Source of the DNA: Limimaricola sp027213785
GTDB taxonomy: Bacteria > Pseudomonadota > Alphaproteobacteria > Rhodobacterales > Rhodobacteraceae
Direction: 5' to 3'
Length of the DNA: 64,000 nucleotides
Assembly (NCBI RefSeq): GCF_050847355.1
Contig: NZ_CP193755.1
Span: 1,364,001-1,428,000, forward strand
Shown: piece by piece, positions 35,390 through 43,724 of the stretch
Layout of the letters: every line of letters starts with the position of its first letter
Position numbering within the stretch: position 1 is the stretch's first letter
The notes under the pieces: model-generated
The model's database searches: none
Told to the model about the DNA's origin: nothing
Seen by the model: the letters and a program-made list of their open reading frames with translations, nothing else
Program-made: the position numbers and the translations under genes

Positions 35390-36319
35390 ATGAGTTCCGG
35401 ATTGTTCGCCCTTCTCGATGACGTCGCCCTGATCGCCAGAGCCGCGGCGGCGTCGCTCGACGATGTCGCTGCCGCCACGCTCAAGGCCGGCTCCAAATCC
35501 GCGGGTGTGGTGATCGACGACGCGGCCGTCACTCCGAAATACGTGCTGGGCTTCGCGGCCGATCGCGAACTACCGATCATCCGCAAGATCGGCATCGGCT
35601 CGCTGCGCAACAAGCTGCTGGTGCTGCTGCCTGCCGCGCTGGCGCTGAGCTTTCTCGCGCCGTGGGCGATCACGCCGCTATTGATGCTGGGCGGTCTCTA
35701 CCTTGCCTATGAGGGCGCCGAGAAGATCGCCGAGGTGCTTCTGGGCCACGGCCACGGGACGGCCGAAAAGGTGCCGCTCGACGAGGCGACCACGGTCAAG
35801 GGCGCGATCCGCACCGATTTCATCCTCTCCGCCGAGATCATGGCGCTGACGCTTTCGACCGTGGCCGACCAGCCTTTCGTGACGCAGGCCGTGGTGCTGG
35901 GGCTGGTCGGTGTTTTCATCACCTTCATCGTCTACGGCGCCGTCGCGATCATCGTGAAGGCCGATGACCTCGGGGTTGCCTTGGCGGCGCGAGGGCCGGG
36001 CGGCTTGCTGCCGGCTTTCGGCAGGATGCTGGTCAAGGGCATGCCCTACGTGCTGAAGCTGCTCTCCTTCGTTGGTACCGCCGCGATGCTCTGGGTCAGC
36101 GGCGGCATCCTGATCCACGGGCTTGAGACCTACCACATCTCACAGCCCGAACATCTCATCGAGGTCGCAACCCATTTCGTCGCCGCGCATGCGCCGATCC
36201 TGCCCGCGGCCTTGGGCTGGCTGACTGGTGCGACGATGATGGGGATCGTGGGCCTCGCGGTAGGTGGCGTGATCGTCGCGGTGATGAGCGCCTTCACATC
36301 GAAGGCGCCGGCGCATTGA
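35390..36319 (+). CDS. DUF808 (YedI-type) inner-membrane protein
   Basis: A 309-residue membrane protein. The N-terminus SSGLFALLDDVALIARAAAASLDDVA is diagnostic for DUF808. Five or six hydrophobic segments follow (~75-110, 160-190, 225-245, 275-300). Biochemical function is unknown. It is the first gene to the right of the divergent RraA/DapA pair, with a 266-base gap, and precedes a stress-gene neighbourhood. Confidence 0.9.
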   Translation: MSSGLFALLDDVALIARAAAASLDDVAAATLKAGSKSAGVVIDDAAVTPKYVLGFAADRELPIIRKIGIGSLRNKLLVLLPAALALSFLAPWAITPLLMLGGLYLAYEGAEKIAEVLLGHGHGTAEKVPLDEATTVKGAIRTDFILSAEIMALTLSTVADQPFVTQAVVLGLVGVFITFIVYGAVAIIVKADDLGVALAARGPGGLLPAFGRMLVKGMPYVLKLLSFVGTAAMLWVSGGILIHGLETYHISQPEHLIEVATHFVAAHAPILPAALGWLTGATMMGIVGLAVGGVIVAVMSAFTSKAPAH

Positions 36320-36600
36320 TGCAGCCTTGCCTCGCGGTCGGTCATGCCGACCCCGGGGCACTCCGTCAGCGATGCGACAGCGGGTCTGTGGCCGCAAAGG
36401 AAAGCTTCCTGCCCGATCAATATTGATCGGCGGTTAGAGTCCGTTTGCCTTTATCAAGGCGGGTGTAGTCGATCTTGAGGGTGGATCGGCCACGACATGC
36501 CCGGTCGGGAGCCCCAGACCGCGACCTCGATATCGCGCCGACCGGTTCATAGCACCTTCTATCGGTTCCGGCTTGCGGTCTGCTGAGCGACCGAATTTCC

Positions 36601-36619
36601 GAGCCGTTGCCAACGGCTC
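36601..36619. repeat. Short inverted repeat
   Basis: Perfect 9-base arms GAGCCGTTG / CAACGGCTC around one base. It would fold as an ~8-bp hairpin next to the stronger one at 36645. Confidence 0.4.
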
Positions 36620-36644
36620 CAGCGAGACGCATATCTCATGCGGA

Positions 36645-36672
36645 GCGCTCTCGCAGTTCCCTGCGAGAGCGC
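36645..36672 (-). terminator. Terminator-like hairpin after the DUF892 gene
   Basis: A perfect 12-bp stem GCGCTCTCGCAG / CTGCGAGAGCGC with a four-base loop, 30 bases beyond the stop of the leftward DUF892 gene. No T-run. Confidence 0.6.
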
Positions 36673-36701
36673 GTACGCGGCCCTCTGGCCACTGTCCGCT
36701 A

Positions 36702-37202
36702 TCAGGCCTTGGCGGTCGCCTTTCGTGGTTTCGCTGCGTTGACTTCGCCCACGGCGAGTGCGGTCAGCTTGGCGTTCGTCGCCTTCTCCTGATCTAGGAT
36801 CTGCGTCAGCAGGTCATGGGCTTCGTCCTGACCGAGCTGCCGCGCCCATTCCCGGAGCGTGCCGTAACGGGCGATCTCATAGTGCTCGACCGCCTGGGCC
36901 GCGCCGATCAGCATCGCGTCGAGGGCCGCGCCTTCGGCTTCCTCGATGATACTCTCGGTCTCCTTGATCAGCCCTTCAATGGCATCGCACTTCTCGCCCT
37001 CGGCCTTCTTGCCGATCGCCTCGAAGACCCGGTCGAGCAGCTTGATCTGCTCCTTGGTCTCGGTCAGGTGCGTCTTCAGGGCCTCCTGTAGATGGGCGGC
37101 ACCCGCGGCCTTGGCCATTTTCGGCAGCGCCTTGGTCAGTGCGTTTTCGGCGTAGTAGATGTCTTGCAGCGTATGTTCGAATGCGTCGTTCAGCGTCTTC
37201 AT
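36702..37202 (-). CDS. Ferritin-like DUF892 (YciE/YciF) stress protein
   Basis: A 166-residue four-helix ferritin-like protein. MKTLNDAFEHTLQDIYYAENAL is the family signature, and Glu/His ligands recur in helices (AENA, HYEIARYG). YciE/YciF proteins are induced by osmotic and general stress in enterics and are thought to bind a di-metal centre. The Lys/Ala C-terminal tail (KPRKATAKA) is common in this family. The start at 37202 is chosen because upstream codons lose the family similarity. Confidence 0.9.
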   Translation of the reverse strand: MKTLNDAFEHTLQDIYYAENALTKALPKMAKAAGAAHLQEALKTHLTETKEQIKLLDRVFEAIGKKAEGEKCDAIEGLIKETESIIEEAEGAALDAMLIGAAQAVEHYEIARYGTLREWARQLGQDEAHDLLTQILDQEKATNAKLTALAVGEVNAAKPRKATAKA

Positions 37203-37503
37203 GGTGAACCTCGTCAGTTGCGGGCACCATGCCCGCGATGCCGAGAAACGAGCTGACGCGTCCGCTCGTTCCCTGCGCCCGGGGCGGGCAGCGGCAGTTG
37301 GCGCATTCATGGATGAACGAGCATTGGAGGCTGGGTGGATCATCGACTGCGCAGCCACGGGAGGAACGGTGATGCCTGCTATAGACGCCGCACCGGCCAT
37401 GCTGGAGTGTTCGACCTGTGATTTCGGGGTCCCGAGGTCTTCGCGCGGTCTGGACCGAGCCTTATGTGGCTGACGAACTATCTCTTTGAACGTGGAGGGA
37501 AAC
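37203..37503. other. Divergent gap, no gene seen
   Basis: A 301-base region between the DUF892 and complex I-related genes. I see no clear promoter or RNA element. An open frame across 37159-37473 has no start-site support. Confidence 0.4.
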
Positions 37504-38061
37504 ATGGAAAGGTCATCCCGTCTCGTACCGCTCGCCCAGATGTCGCTAAGAGGCTCTGCGGCCACCAATGCAGCGGGTCGCGGCGAGACTGCTGGCCCCG
37601 CGTCATTCGAAGCGCCTGCCGTCATTCTTTATCGGCCATCCCGCATGCCGACCCAATCCGGGCCGGCACCCCTTCACTGGGTTCTTCGCATCGATCCGCG
37701 ACACCCGAATTTGCGGGAGCCGTTGATGGGCTGGATCAGCGATACCGATCCGGACCGACAGATCGAATTGCGGTTTCCAAGCCGCGAAGCCGGGCTTCGT
37801 TATTGCAGGCAGCGCGGCTGGCAGCCGATCGTGTTGCCGGCGCAGGAGCATGAGCCGGTCTTGAGGAGCTACGTGGAGCGTTTCATTAGCGAGCGGAAGT
37901 CGAGATCCGGGCCCGGCCACGAGGCCCGAGCTGACGATAGTCGGGGCAGGATCGTGTCGCTTGACGGGGCGCTTGTCGGCAACTTCGCGGCCAGCGATCC
38001 GCCGCCGCTTTGGGCGGGCCGTATCGGCCTGCCTTCGCGCAGCGAGGACGGGGCCGCCTGA
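37504..38061 (+). CDS. NDUFS4-like (ETC complex I subunit) family protein
   Basis: A 185-residue soluble protein with GGAGGGA immediately before the ATG. The core ~50-130 matches the ETC complex I / NDUFS4 18-kDa family: VILYRPSRMP, WVLRIDPR, EPLMGWISDTDP, LRFPSREAGLRYC. True alphaproteobacterial NDUFS4 is about 100 residues; this one has extra N- and C-terminal parts and is not in a nuo operon, so it may be a stress-associated paralog. It ends tail to tail with ftsH through a shared TGATCA. Confidence 0.8.
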   Translation: MERSSRLVPLAQMSLRGSAATNAAGRGETAGPASFEAPAVILYRPSRMPTQSGPAPLHWVLRIDPRHPNLREPLMGWISDTDPDRQIELRFPSREAGLRYCRQRGWQPIVLPAQEHEPVLRSYVERFISERKSRSGPGHEARADDSRGRIVSLDGALVGNFAASDPPPLWAGRIGLPSRSEDGAA

Positions 38062-39888
38062 TCAGGCGGTCACGGGTATTGGCTCCGGCTCGCGTTGCAG
38101 TTCATCGCGGTAGCGGGCCAGTTCCTGCTCCGGCAGGGTCTCTTGCTCCAGAAGTTCGGCGGCGGAGCGCTCGAGCAACCCGCGATTGGCCTCGAGCAGA
38201 GCCAGCACCCGGTCATGGACGTGGGCGATGATGTCGCGCACCGCGGCGTCGATCCGCTCGGCGGTTTCGGGGCCATAGCGCGCCTCCGTCGCGCCGGGGC
38301 GCTGGCCGAGAAAATCGCGCTGCGGGGCCTCGTAGCTGACAAAGCCCAGATCATCGACCATGCCGTAGCGGGTCGCCATGGCACGGGCGATGTCGGTCGC
38401 GCGGGCCAGATCGTCCGCCGCGCCGGTGGAGAGATGATCGAAGGCCAGAAGCTCCGCGGCCCGACCGCCGAGCAGTACCGCGATCTTGTTCTCCAGCTCC
38501 TCGCGGGTCATCAGGAAGCGATCCTCGGTGGGCCGCTGGATCGTGTAGCCGAGCGCGCCGATGCCGCGCGGGATGATCGAGACCTTGTGCACCTCGTCCA
38601 CCGCCGGCAGTGCCATCGCCGTCAGCGCGTGGCCCATCTCGTGATAGGCGACGATCTCACGCTCGCGCGGGTTCAGGAGCCGGTTGCGCTTTTCCAGCCC
38701 CGCCACGATCCGTTCGATCGCGTTGGTAAAGTCCTCCATCGCTACACGCTCGGCATGTCTGCGGGTGGCCAGCAGCGCCGCTTCGTTCACGAGGTTCGCG
38801 CCCGAAAAGCCGGTAGTGAGGCCTGCCAGCTGGCTGATCTCGACATCAGGCCCGACGCGGATCTTCCCCATGTGGACCTTCAGGATCGCCTCGCGGCCCG
38901 GGCGGTCGGGGCGATCGACCAGCACTTGACGGTCGAAGCGGCCCGCGCGAAGCAGGGCCGGGTCGAGGATCTCGGGGCGGTTGGTCGCCGCAAGCAGTAC
39001 CAGCCCGCTCGAGGGGTCGAAGCCGTCGAGTTCGGTGAGGAGCTGGTTCAGCGTCTGCTCGCGTTCGTCATGGCCGCCGACCCCCGGCATGCTGCCGCGG
39101 GCGCGGCCCAGGGCGTCGAGTTCATCGACGAAGATGATCGCCGGGGCCTTGGCACGAGCCTGCTCGAACAGGTCGCGCACCCGGGCGGCGCCGACGCCCA
39201 CGAACATCTCCACGAACTCCGAGCCCGAGATCGAGAAAAACGGCACCCCGGCCTCGCCCGCCACGGCCCGCGCCAGCATCGTCTTGCCGGTGCCCGGCGG
39301 ACCCACCAGCAGCACGCCCTTGGGCATCCGCGCCCCAAGCGCACCGTAGCACTCGGGGTCCTTCAGGAACTCGACGATCTCCTGCAACTCGGCCTTCGCC
39401 TCGTCGACCCCGGCGACGTCCTCGAACCGGGTCTTTGTATCGGTCTCGACATAGACCTTGGCCCGGCTCTTGCCGATCGACATCATGCCGCCGAAGCCCT
39501 GTTTCTCGGCGAACTTCCGGATCACCAGGACCCAGAGCCCGACGAAGACCGCCGCCGGCACCACCCATGACAGGACCGTGCCGAGCCATGTGTTCTCGAC
39601 CGCGCCAGTGAAGGTCACACCGCTGTCGCGCAGCCGCTCCGCAAGCCCGGGCTCGACCCGCGTCGTCACGAATTCGGTCCTGCCGTTCTGCGGGACGGCG
39701 AAGCTGCCGGTGATCCTGTCGGAGCCGATCACCACCTGATCGACGAGCCCGTCATCGACCAGCTGCTCGAAGCGGCTATAGGGGATCGACTCGATCCGCT
39801 GCGCACCGACCCACAGATCATGCAGCAGCACGACCCCGAAGAGGGCCAGCACGAGATACCATAGATTGATCTTGTTCTTCTGGTCCAT
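38062..39888 (-). CDS. ftsH: FtsH-type ATP-dependent membrane zinc protease (accessory copy)
   Basis: A 608-residue AAA+ metalloprotease. Two N-terminal transmembrane helices (~9-26 and ~104-124) flank a small periplasmic domain. Walker A GPPGTGKT (196-203), the pore motif FVEMFVGVGAARVR, Walker B IIFVDELDALG, SRH ATNRPEILDPALLRAGRFDR and the zinc site HEMGH (416-420) are intact. The start at 39888 is fixed by AAGGAGG. It degrades misfolded membrane and soluble proteins. Position in a heat-shock island, divergent from hsp20 genes, suggests this is an extra copy rather than the housekeeping FtsH. Confidence 0.95.
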   Translation of the reverse strand: MDQKNKINLWYLVLALFGVVLLHDLWVGAQRIESIPYSRFEQLVDDGLVDQVVIGSDRITGSFAVPQNGRTEFVTTRVEPGLAERLRDSGVTFTGAVENTWLGTVLSWVVPAAVFVGLWVLVIRKFAEKQGFGGMMSIGKSRAKVYVETDTKTRFEDVAGVDEAKAELQEIVEFLKDPECYGALGARMPKGVLLVGPPGTGKTMLARAVAGEAGVPFFSISGSEFVEMFVGVGAARVRDLFEQARAKAPAIIFVDELDALGRARGSMPGVGGHDEREQTLNQLLTELDGFDPSSGLVLLAATNRPEILDPALLRAGRFDRQVLVDRPDRPGREAILKVHMGKIRVGPDVEISQLAGLTTGFSGANLVNEAALLATRRHAERVAMEDFTNAIERIVAGLEKRNRLLNPREREIVAYHEMGHALTAMALPAVDEVHKVSIIPRGIGALGYTIQRPTEDRFLMTREELENKIAVLLGGRAAELLAFDHLSTGAADDLARATDIARAMATRYGMVDDLGFVSYEAPQRDFLGQRPGATEARYGPETAERIDAAVRDIIAHVHDRVLALLEANRGLLERSAAELLEQETLPEQELARYRDELQREPEPIPVTA

Positions 39889-39928
39889 CTTGTCCTCCTT
39901 CCCCGACCAGATCCCGTGTTCGGTCGGC

Positions 39929-39957
39929 ATGTGGGCGATGCCCCGCCGATTTTCCAG
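39929..39957 (-). promoter_or_regulatory. Putative sigma32 promoter of ftsH
   Basis: Reading leftward: CTGGAAA (39957-39951), 15 bases, CCCACAT (39935-39929). This is close to the heat-shock consensus CTTGAAA / CCCCATnT and would start about 30 bases before the ftsH ATG. Confidence 0.5.
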
Positions 39958-39964
39958 ATCCGGG

Positions 39965-39993
39965 CTTGACAGTGGAATTCGCGATTCCCACAT
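39965..39993 (+). promoter_or_regulatory. Putative sigma32 promoter of the hsp20 operon
   Basis: Reading rightward: CTTGAC (39965-39970), 16 bases, CCCACAT (39987-39993). It has the same -10 element as the opposite promoter. It implies a leader of roughly 240 bases before the first hsp20 start at 40240. Confidence 0.5.
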
Positions 39994-40239
39994 GCGCCTC
40001 GGGGATGCCGGAGGCGGGTCCCCGGGTAGTGGACAGACGGAGGTTCGGCGCTTCGCGGCCTTCCCGTCGGCTGCCGATCCGGCGGCGGTGCCATGAGGCG
40101 CGCCGGCCGACAGCAGTGTGCCGCCCTGCAACCTGCCTTTCCGGGACATCCTCGCATCGATCGATCGTGCGCCGCCGCGGCGCCTGCCGCCGCGGCCCCG
40201 CGATCCGACGGATGGACGCCACAGGAAAGGAGGAAACCA

Positions 40240-40680
40240 ATGCTACAGACATCCTTCGCGCCCTACGGCATGCCGGATCCCTTTGCCGACATGCGGCGGA
40301 TGCAGCGCGACATGAACCGCATGTTCGAGGGTTTCGGCACGGCGCCGCGCGACGGCCAGCCCGCGATCAACTTCTGGGCCGGGCAGGACAGCATCGTACT
40401 GACCGCCGAGCTTCCGGGCCTGTCGCAGGAGGATATCGAACTCACCGTGAAGGACGGCATCGTCACGCTGTCGGGCCACTATCCCGAGCCGCAGACCGGC
40501 GAGGAGGCGACATGGCATCGCCGCGAGCGCCCGCAGGGGCGTTTCTCCCGCAGCATCGAACTTCCGTTCCGCATCGCCCCCGACCGGGTCGAGGCCCGGT
40601 TCACGAACGGGGTGCTGACGGTGGAGATGCAGCGCCCGGAAGAGGACAAGCCCAAGCGCATCGAGATCAAGTCGTCCTGA
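40240..40680 (+). CDS. Small heat-shock protein Hsp20, copy 1
   Basis: A 146-residue alpha-crystallin-domain holdase. The domain spans ~44-140 with SIVLTAELPGLSQEDIEL and FTNGVLTVEM; the AxNGVL-type signature is present. The N-terminal arm is Met/Arg-rich (MRRMQRDMNRMFEGF), typical of class A sHsps that bind unfolding clients. The start has an optimal AAAGGAGG. First gene of a seven-gene rightward operon. Confidence 0.95.
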   Translation: MLQTSFAPYGMPDPFADMRRMQRDMNRMFEGFGTAPRDGQPAINFWAGQDSIVLTAELPGLSQEDIELTVKDGIVTLSGHYPEPQTGEEATWHRRERPQGRFSRSIELPFRIAPDRVEARFTNGVLTVEMQRPEEDKPKRIEIKSS

Positions 40681-40704
40681 CATCGCAGGAGAAAGGAGGA
40701 GAAC

Positions 40705-41100
40705 ATGGCACAGGAAGTTGCGCGTCAGGAAGGACGCGAGATGACCGAGACCGGCAAGGACCGCATGGCGATGAGCTTCACCCCGGCGGTCGACATATTC
40801 GAGACGAACGGCACCACCGTGATCATGGCCGACATGCCGGGCGTCGCGCCCGAGGATGTCGACGTGACGCTGGAGCGGCAGGTGCTGACGCTTCAGGGCA
40901 AGGTGCGGCCGCATGCCCCCGAGGGCTACCGGCGGCTTTCGACCGAGTATCGCGAGGGCGACTACGTCCGGGTCTTCACCCTGTCTGACGAGGTCGACCA
41001 GTCGAAGATCAAGGCCGAATTCAAGCACGGCGTGCTGCGGCTCGAATTGCCACGCGCGCCCGAGGCCAAGCCGAAGAAGATCAAGGTCAGGGCGAACTGA
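40705..41100 (+). CDS. Small heat-shock protein Hsp20, copy 2
   Basis: A 131-residue sHsp with a short N-terminal arm. Alpha-crystallin domain from ~30 (TPAVDIFETNGTTVIMADMP) to KHGVLRLELP. It is shorter than copy 1 and clearly diverged, so the two probably form mixed or distinct oligomers. It sits 24 bases after copy 1 with AAAGGAGG. Confidence 0.95.
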   Translation: MAQEVARQEGREMTETGKDRMAMSFTPAVDIFETNGTTVIMADMPGVAPEDVDVTLERQVLTLQGKVRPHAPEGYRRLSTEYREGDYVRVFTLSDEVDQSKIKAEFKHGVLRLELPRAPEAKPKKIKVRAN

Positions 41101-41132
41101 CGTCCCGACCCGAACCAAGGAGGAAAAACGAC

Positions 41133-41642
41133 ATGCATATCAGCGATCTCATTCCGTGGGGTCGTGAGAAACCCAAGACCCCGGCCAATGGCGATGGCGG
41201 CATTGCCAGCCCGCTCGCCATGCTCCAACACGACATCAACCACGTCTTCGAGGAGTTCTGGCACAAGGTCGATAACGGTCGGAACGGCCAGCGCGGCCCG
41301 ATCGGCCTGTTCGGTCCCAGCGCCGACGTCACCGAGACCGATAACGGCATCGAGGTGGCGGTCGAACTACCCGGCATGAGCGTCGAGGATGTCGACATCT
41401 CGCTCTCCGGCGACGTGATGACGATCCGTGGCGAGAAGAAGGTCGAGCACGAGGAAAAGCGCAAGGGCGTTTACCTGTCCGAGCGCTCCTTTGGTGCCTT
41501 CGCGCGCACCATTCCGCTGCCTCCGGGGGTCGATGCCGACAAGGCCGAGGCGCGCTTCGAAAAAGGCGTGCTCAAGGTCAGCCTCCCGAAGACCGCCGAG
41601 GCGCAAGCGCGCGTCAAGCGCATCCCCGTAAAGGCCGCCTGA
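41133..41642 (+). CDS. Small heat-shock protein Hsp20, copy 3
   Basis: A 169-residue sHsp. The arm contains LAMLQHDINHVFEEFW and a linker; the crystallin domain (~63-165) has GIEVAVELPGMSVEDVDI and FEKGVLKVSLP. It resembles the longer HSP20 class found with FtsH and DegP in transmissible heat-resistance loci. AAGGAGG lies nine bases before the ATG. Confidence 0.95.
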   Translation: MHISDLIPWGREKPKTPANGDGGIASPLAMLQHDINHVFEEFWHKVDNGRNGQRGPIGLFGPSADVTETDNGIEVAVELPGMSVEDVDISLSGDVMTIRGEKKVEHEEKRKGVYLSERSFGAFARTIPLPPGVDADKAEARFEKGVLKVSLPKTAEAQARVKRIPVKAA

Positions 41643-41705
41643 GCCCGTTCGGGCGGCCGGTGGCGACCGGGCGCCCAGCTCGCTTCATCAGTCAAGGAGG
41701 AGACG

Positions 41706-43115
41706 ATGCCCGGTCCCGTGCCCGGCCCCTGGATCGTTCTGCGTCGCTGGCTGGCGGCACTCTGCGTGGCTTTGCTGGCCGCCAACCCCGTGGCGGCCCA
41801 GACGCCCGACCGCCCGCTGTTCCTGAACGATGACGGCCTGCCGACCCTTGCGCCGGTCTTGGCCGAGGTGACGCCCGCCGTCGTCAACATCTCGGTCGAG
41901 ACGCGACAGGACGTGGAGAGCAACCCGCTCTTCGCCGACCCCTTCTTCCGGCGCTACTTCGACCTGCCGCCGATGCCCCAGCCCTCGCCACGCCAGCAGA
42001 TGAGCGCGGGTTCGGGCGTCATCGTCGACGCCGAGGAGGGCTACGTGCTCACCAACCATCATGTGGTCGCGGAGGGCGACAGGATCGTGGTGACGCTGAA
42101 GGACCGCCGCCGCTTCGAGGCGGAGCTGGTCGGCAGCGATCCCGGTACCGACATCGCGCTCTTGCAGATCGAAGCCGAGGATGTCGCCGAGCTGGAACTC
42201 GGCGACAGCGACCGGCTGGAGGTGGGGGACTACGTGCTCGCCATCGGCAACCCGTTCGGGCTTGGCCAGACCGTCACATCGGGCATCGTCAGCGCGCTGG
42301 GCCGCAGCGGTCTCAACGTCGACGGCTACGAGGACTTCATCCAGACCGATGCCTCGATCAACCCGGGCAACTCGGGCGGGGCGCTGGTGACGCTCGACGG
42401 GCGGCTCGTCGGCATCAACACCGCGATCATCGCGCCGTCGGGCGGCAATGTCGGCATCGGATTCGCCGTTCCGGCCAACATGGCCCAAGCGGTGATGGAT
42501 CAACTGGCCGAGTTCGGCGAGGTGCGGCGCGGCCAGCTCGGCGTGATGATCCAGGATTTCACACCGGACCTCGCCGAAGCGCTGGGGATCGAGGCCGGGC
42601 TCGGCGCGGTGGTGACGCAGGTGGATCCCGGCAGCGCAGCCGAGGAGGCAGGGCTGGAGCCCGGCGACCTGATCGTCTCGGTCGATGGACGCCCGGTCGC
42701 GGGCTCGGCCGACCTGCGCAGCCAGATCGGCCTGAAGCGGATCGGCAGCCCGGTCGAGCTGGAGGTGATCCGCGACGGTGACGCGGTAACGATCGAGGCC
42801 GAGTTGCGCGAGGGCGGGCTGGTCGCCTCTCTCACGGATGATCGGGCGATGGATCGGCTGGCGGGCGCGGAGCTGCGTGACCTGGAGCCGGGTGATCCGA
42901 TGTTCGGGGGCGAACCGGGGGTGCTGGTGGCGCGGGTCGATCCCGGCAGCCGCGCGGCGAGGTCGGGGTTGATGGCTGGCGACGTGATCCTCGCGGTGAA
43001 CCGTGCCCCGATCGGATCGCTGGTCGAGCTGCGCCGGCAACTGGCGGGGGCCAAAGGGGCCCTCGCACTGACCGTACAGCGCGGCACGGCCCGGATCTTT
43101 CTGGTGATGCGCTGA
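41706..43115 (+). CDS. DegP/HtrA-type periplasmic serine protease
   Basis: A 469-residue protein with a Sec signal (~1-31, ending ANPVAAQ). The trypsin-like triad is His119 (TNHHVV), Asp149 (GTDIAL) and Ser223 (NPGNSGGAL). Two PDZ domains follow (~270-360 and ~385-465). It degrades or refolds damaged envelope proteins. In place between the hsp20 genes and grpE, it extends the island's reach to the periplasm. Confidence 0.95.
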   Translation: MPGPVPGPWIVLRRWLAALCVALLAANPVAAQTPDRPLFLNDDGLPTLAPVLAEVTPAVVNISVETRQDVESNPLFADPFFRRYFDLPPMPQPSPRQQMSAGSGVIVDAEEGYVLTNHHVVAEGDRIVVTLKDRRRFEAELVGSDPGTDIALLQIEAEDVAELELGDSDRLEVGDYVLAIGNPFGLGQTVTSGIVSALGRSGLNVDGYEDFIQTDASINPGNSGGALVTLDGRLVGINTAIIAPSGGNVGIGFAVPANMAQAVMDQLAEFGEVRRGQLGVMIQDFTPDLAEALGIEAGLGAVVTQVDPGSAAEEAGLEPGDLIVSVDGRPVAGSADLRSQIGLKRIGSPVELEVIRDGDAVTIEAELREGGLVASLTDDRAMDRLAGAELRDLEPGDPMFGGEPGVLVARVDPGSRAARSGLMAGDVILAVNRAPIGSLVELRRQLAGAKGALALTVQRGTARIFLVMR

Positions 43116-43142
43116 AGCGCAGCGAAGGAAAGGAGGTAAGAG

Positions 43143-43721
43143 ATGGAAGATTTCGAGGACAGGAAGAACGAATTAGAAAGCGACACGCTCGAACCCGAGT
43201 CCACGACCGCGTCACAGCCGGAGACTAGCAATGGCGGCAAGGGCCATGCGACGCATGACGCGAGGATCGCGGAGCTGACCGATCGCTGGAAGCGCGCGAT
43301 GGCCGAAGCCGAGAACGCCCGCAAGCGTGCTGAGGGCGCCCGCATCGAGGGCCGGGACCATGGCATCGCTCTGGCCATCGAGGCACTGGCGCCCGGCTTC
43401 GACGCGCTGGCGCTCGGTATCGAGGCGGCCCGGTCGGGACCGGATGCGAAAGACAAACGCGTCGCCCAGCACCTGGAGGGGCTAGAGCGGATCCGGAGTT
43501 GCTTCGACACCGCGATGAAGGCGCTCGACGTGCGGATAATCGCGCCCGATGACGCCGCCTTCGACCCGGCCCATCACGAGGCGATCGACACGCAGGTCAG
43601 GGAGGGCGTCGAGGGGGGTAGGGTGCTCGTGCTGCACCGCCCGGGCTATGCCATCGGCCGGCGGCTGATACGCCCCGCCCGGGTGACTGTCAGCGCCGCG
43701 CCGGAGCCGCGGGAGGGCTGA
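43143..43721 (+). CDS. GrpE-like nucleotide exchange factor (paralog)
   Basis: A 192-residue protein. The N-terminal ~40 residues are acidic and disordered, followed by a long helix (IAELTDRWKRAMAEAENARKR) and the beta-wing HHEAIDTQVREGVEGGRVL. These are GrpE features; the C-terminal AVVxVxxPxxx region is diverged. It would recharge DnaK for the DnaJ-type protein encoded two genes later. AAAGGAGGT precedes the start. Confidence 0.88.
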   Translation: MEDFEDRKNELESDTLEPESTTASQPETSNGGKGHATHDARIAELTDRWKRAMAEAENARKRAEGARIEGRDHGIALAIEALAPGFDALALGIEAARSGPDAKDKRVAQHLEGLERIRSCFDTAMKALDVRIIAPDDAAFDPAHHEAIDTQVREGVEGGRVLVLHRPGYAIGRRLIRPARVTVSAAPEPREG

Positions 43722-43724
43722 GCC

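Larger units (their letters stand above)
36320..36701. other. 382-base gap with two hairpins, no gene seen
   Basis: Apart from inverted repeats at 36601-36619 and 36645-36672 I see nothing. The 71-codon minus-strand frame at 36417-36632 has no coding character. Confidence 0.5.

Noticed and set aside
36702..37625. 307-codon extended form of the DUF892 protein
   Set aside because: Family similarity starts exactly at the Met at 37202; the upstream part is low-quality Arg/Ala/Ser sequence.
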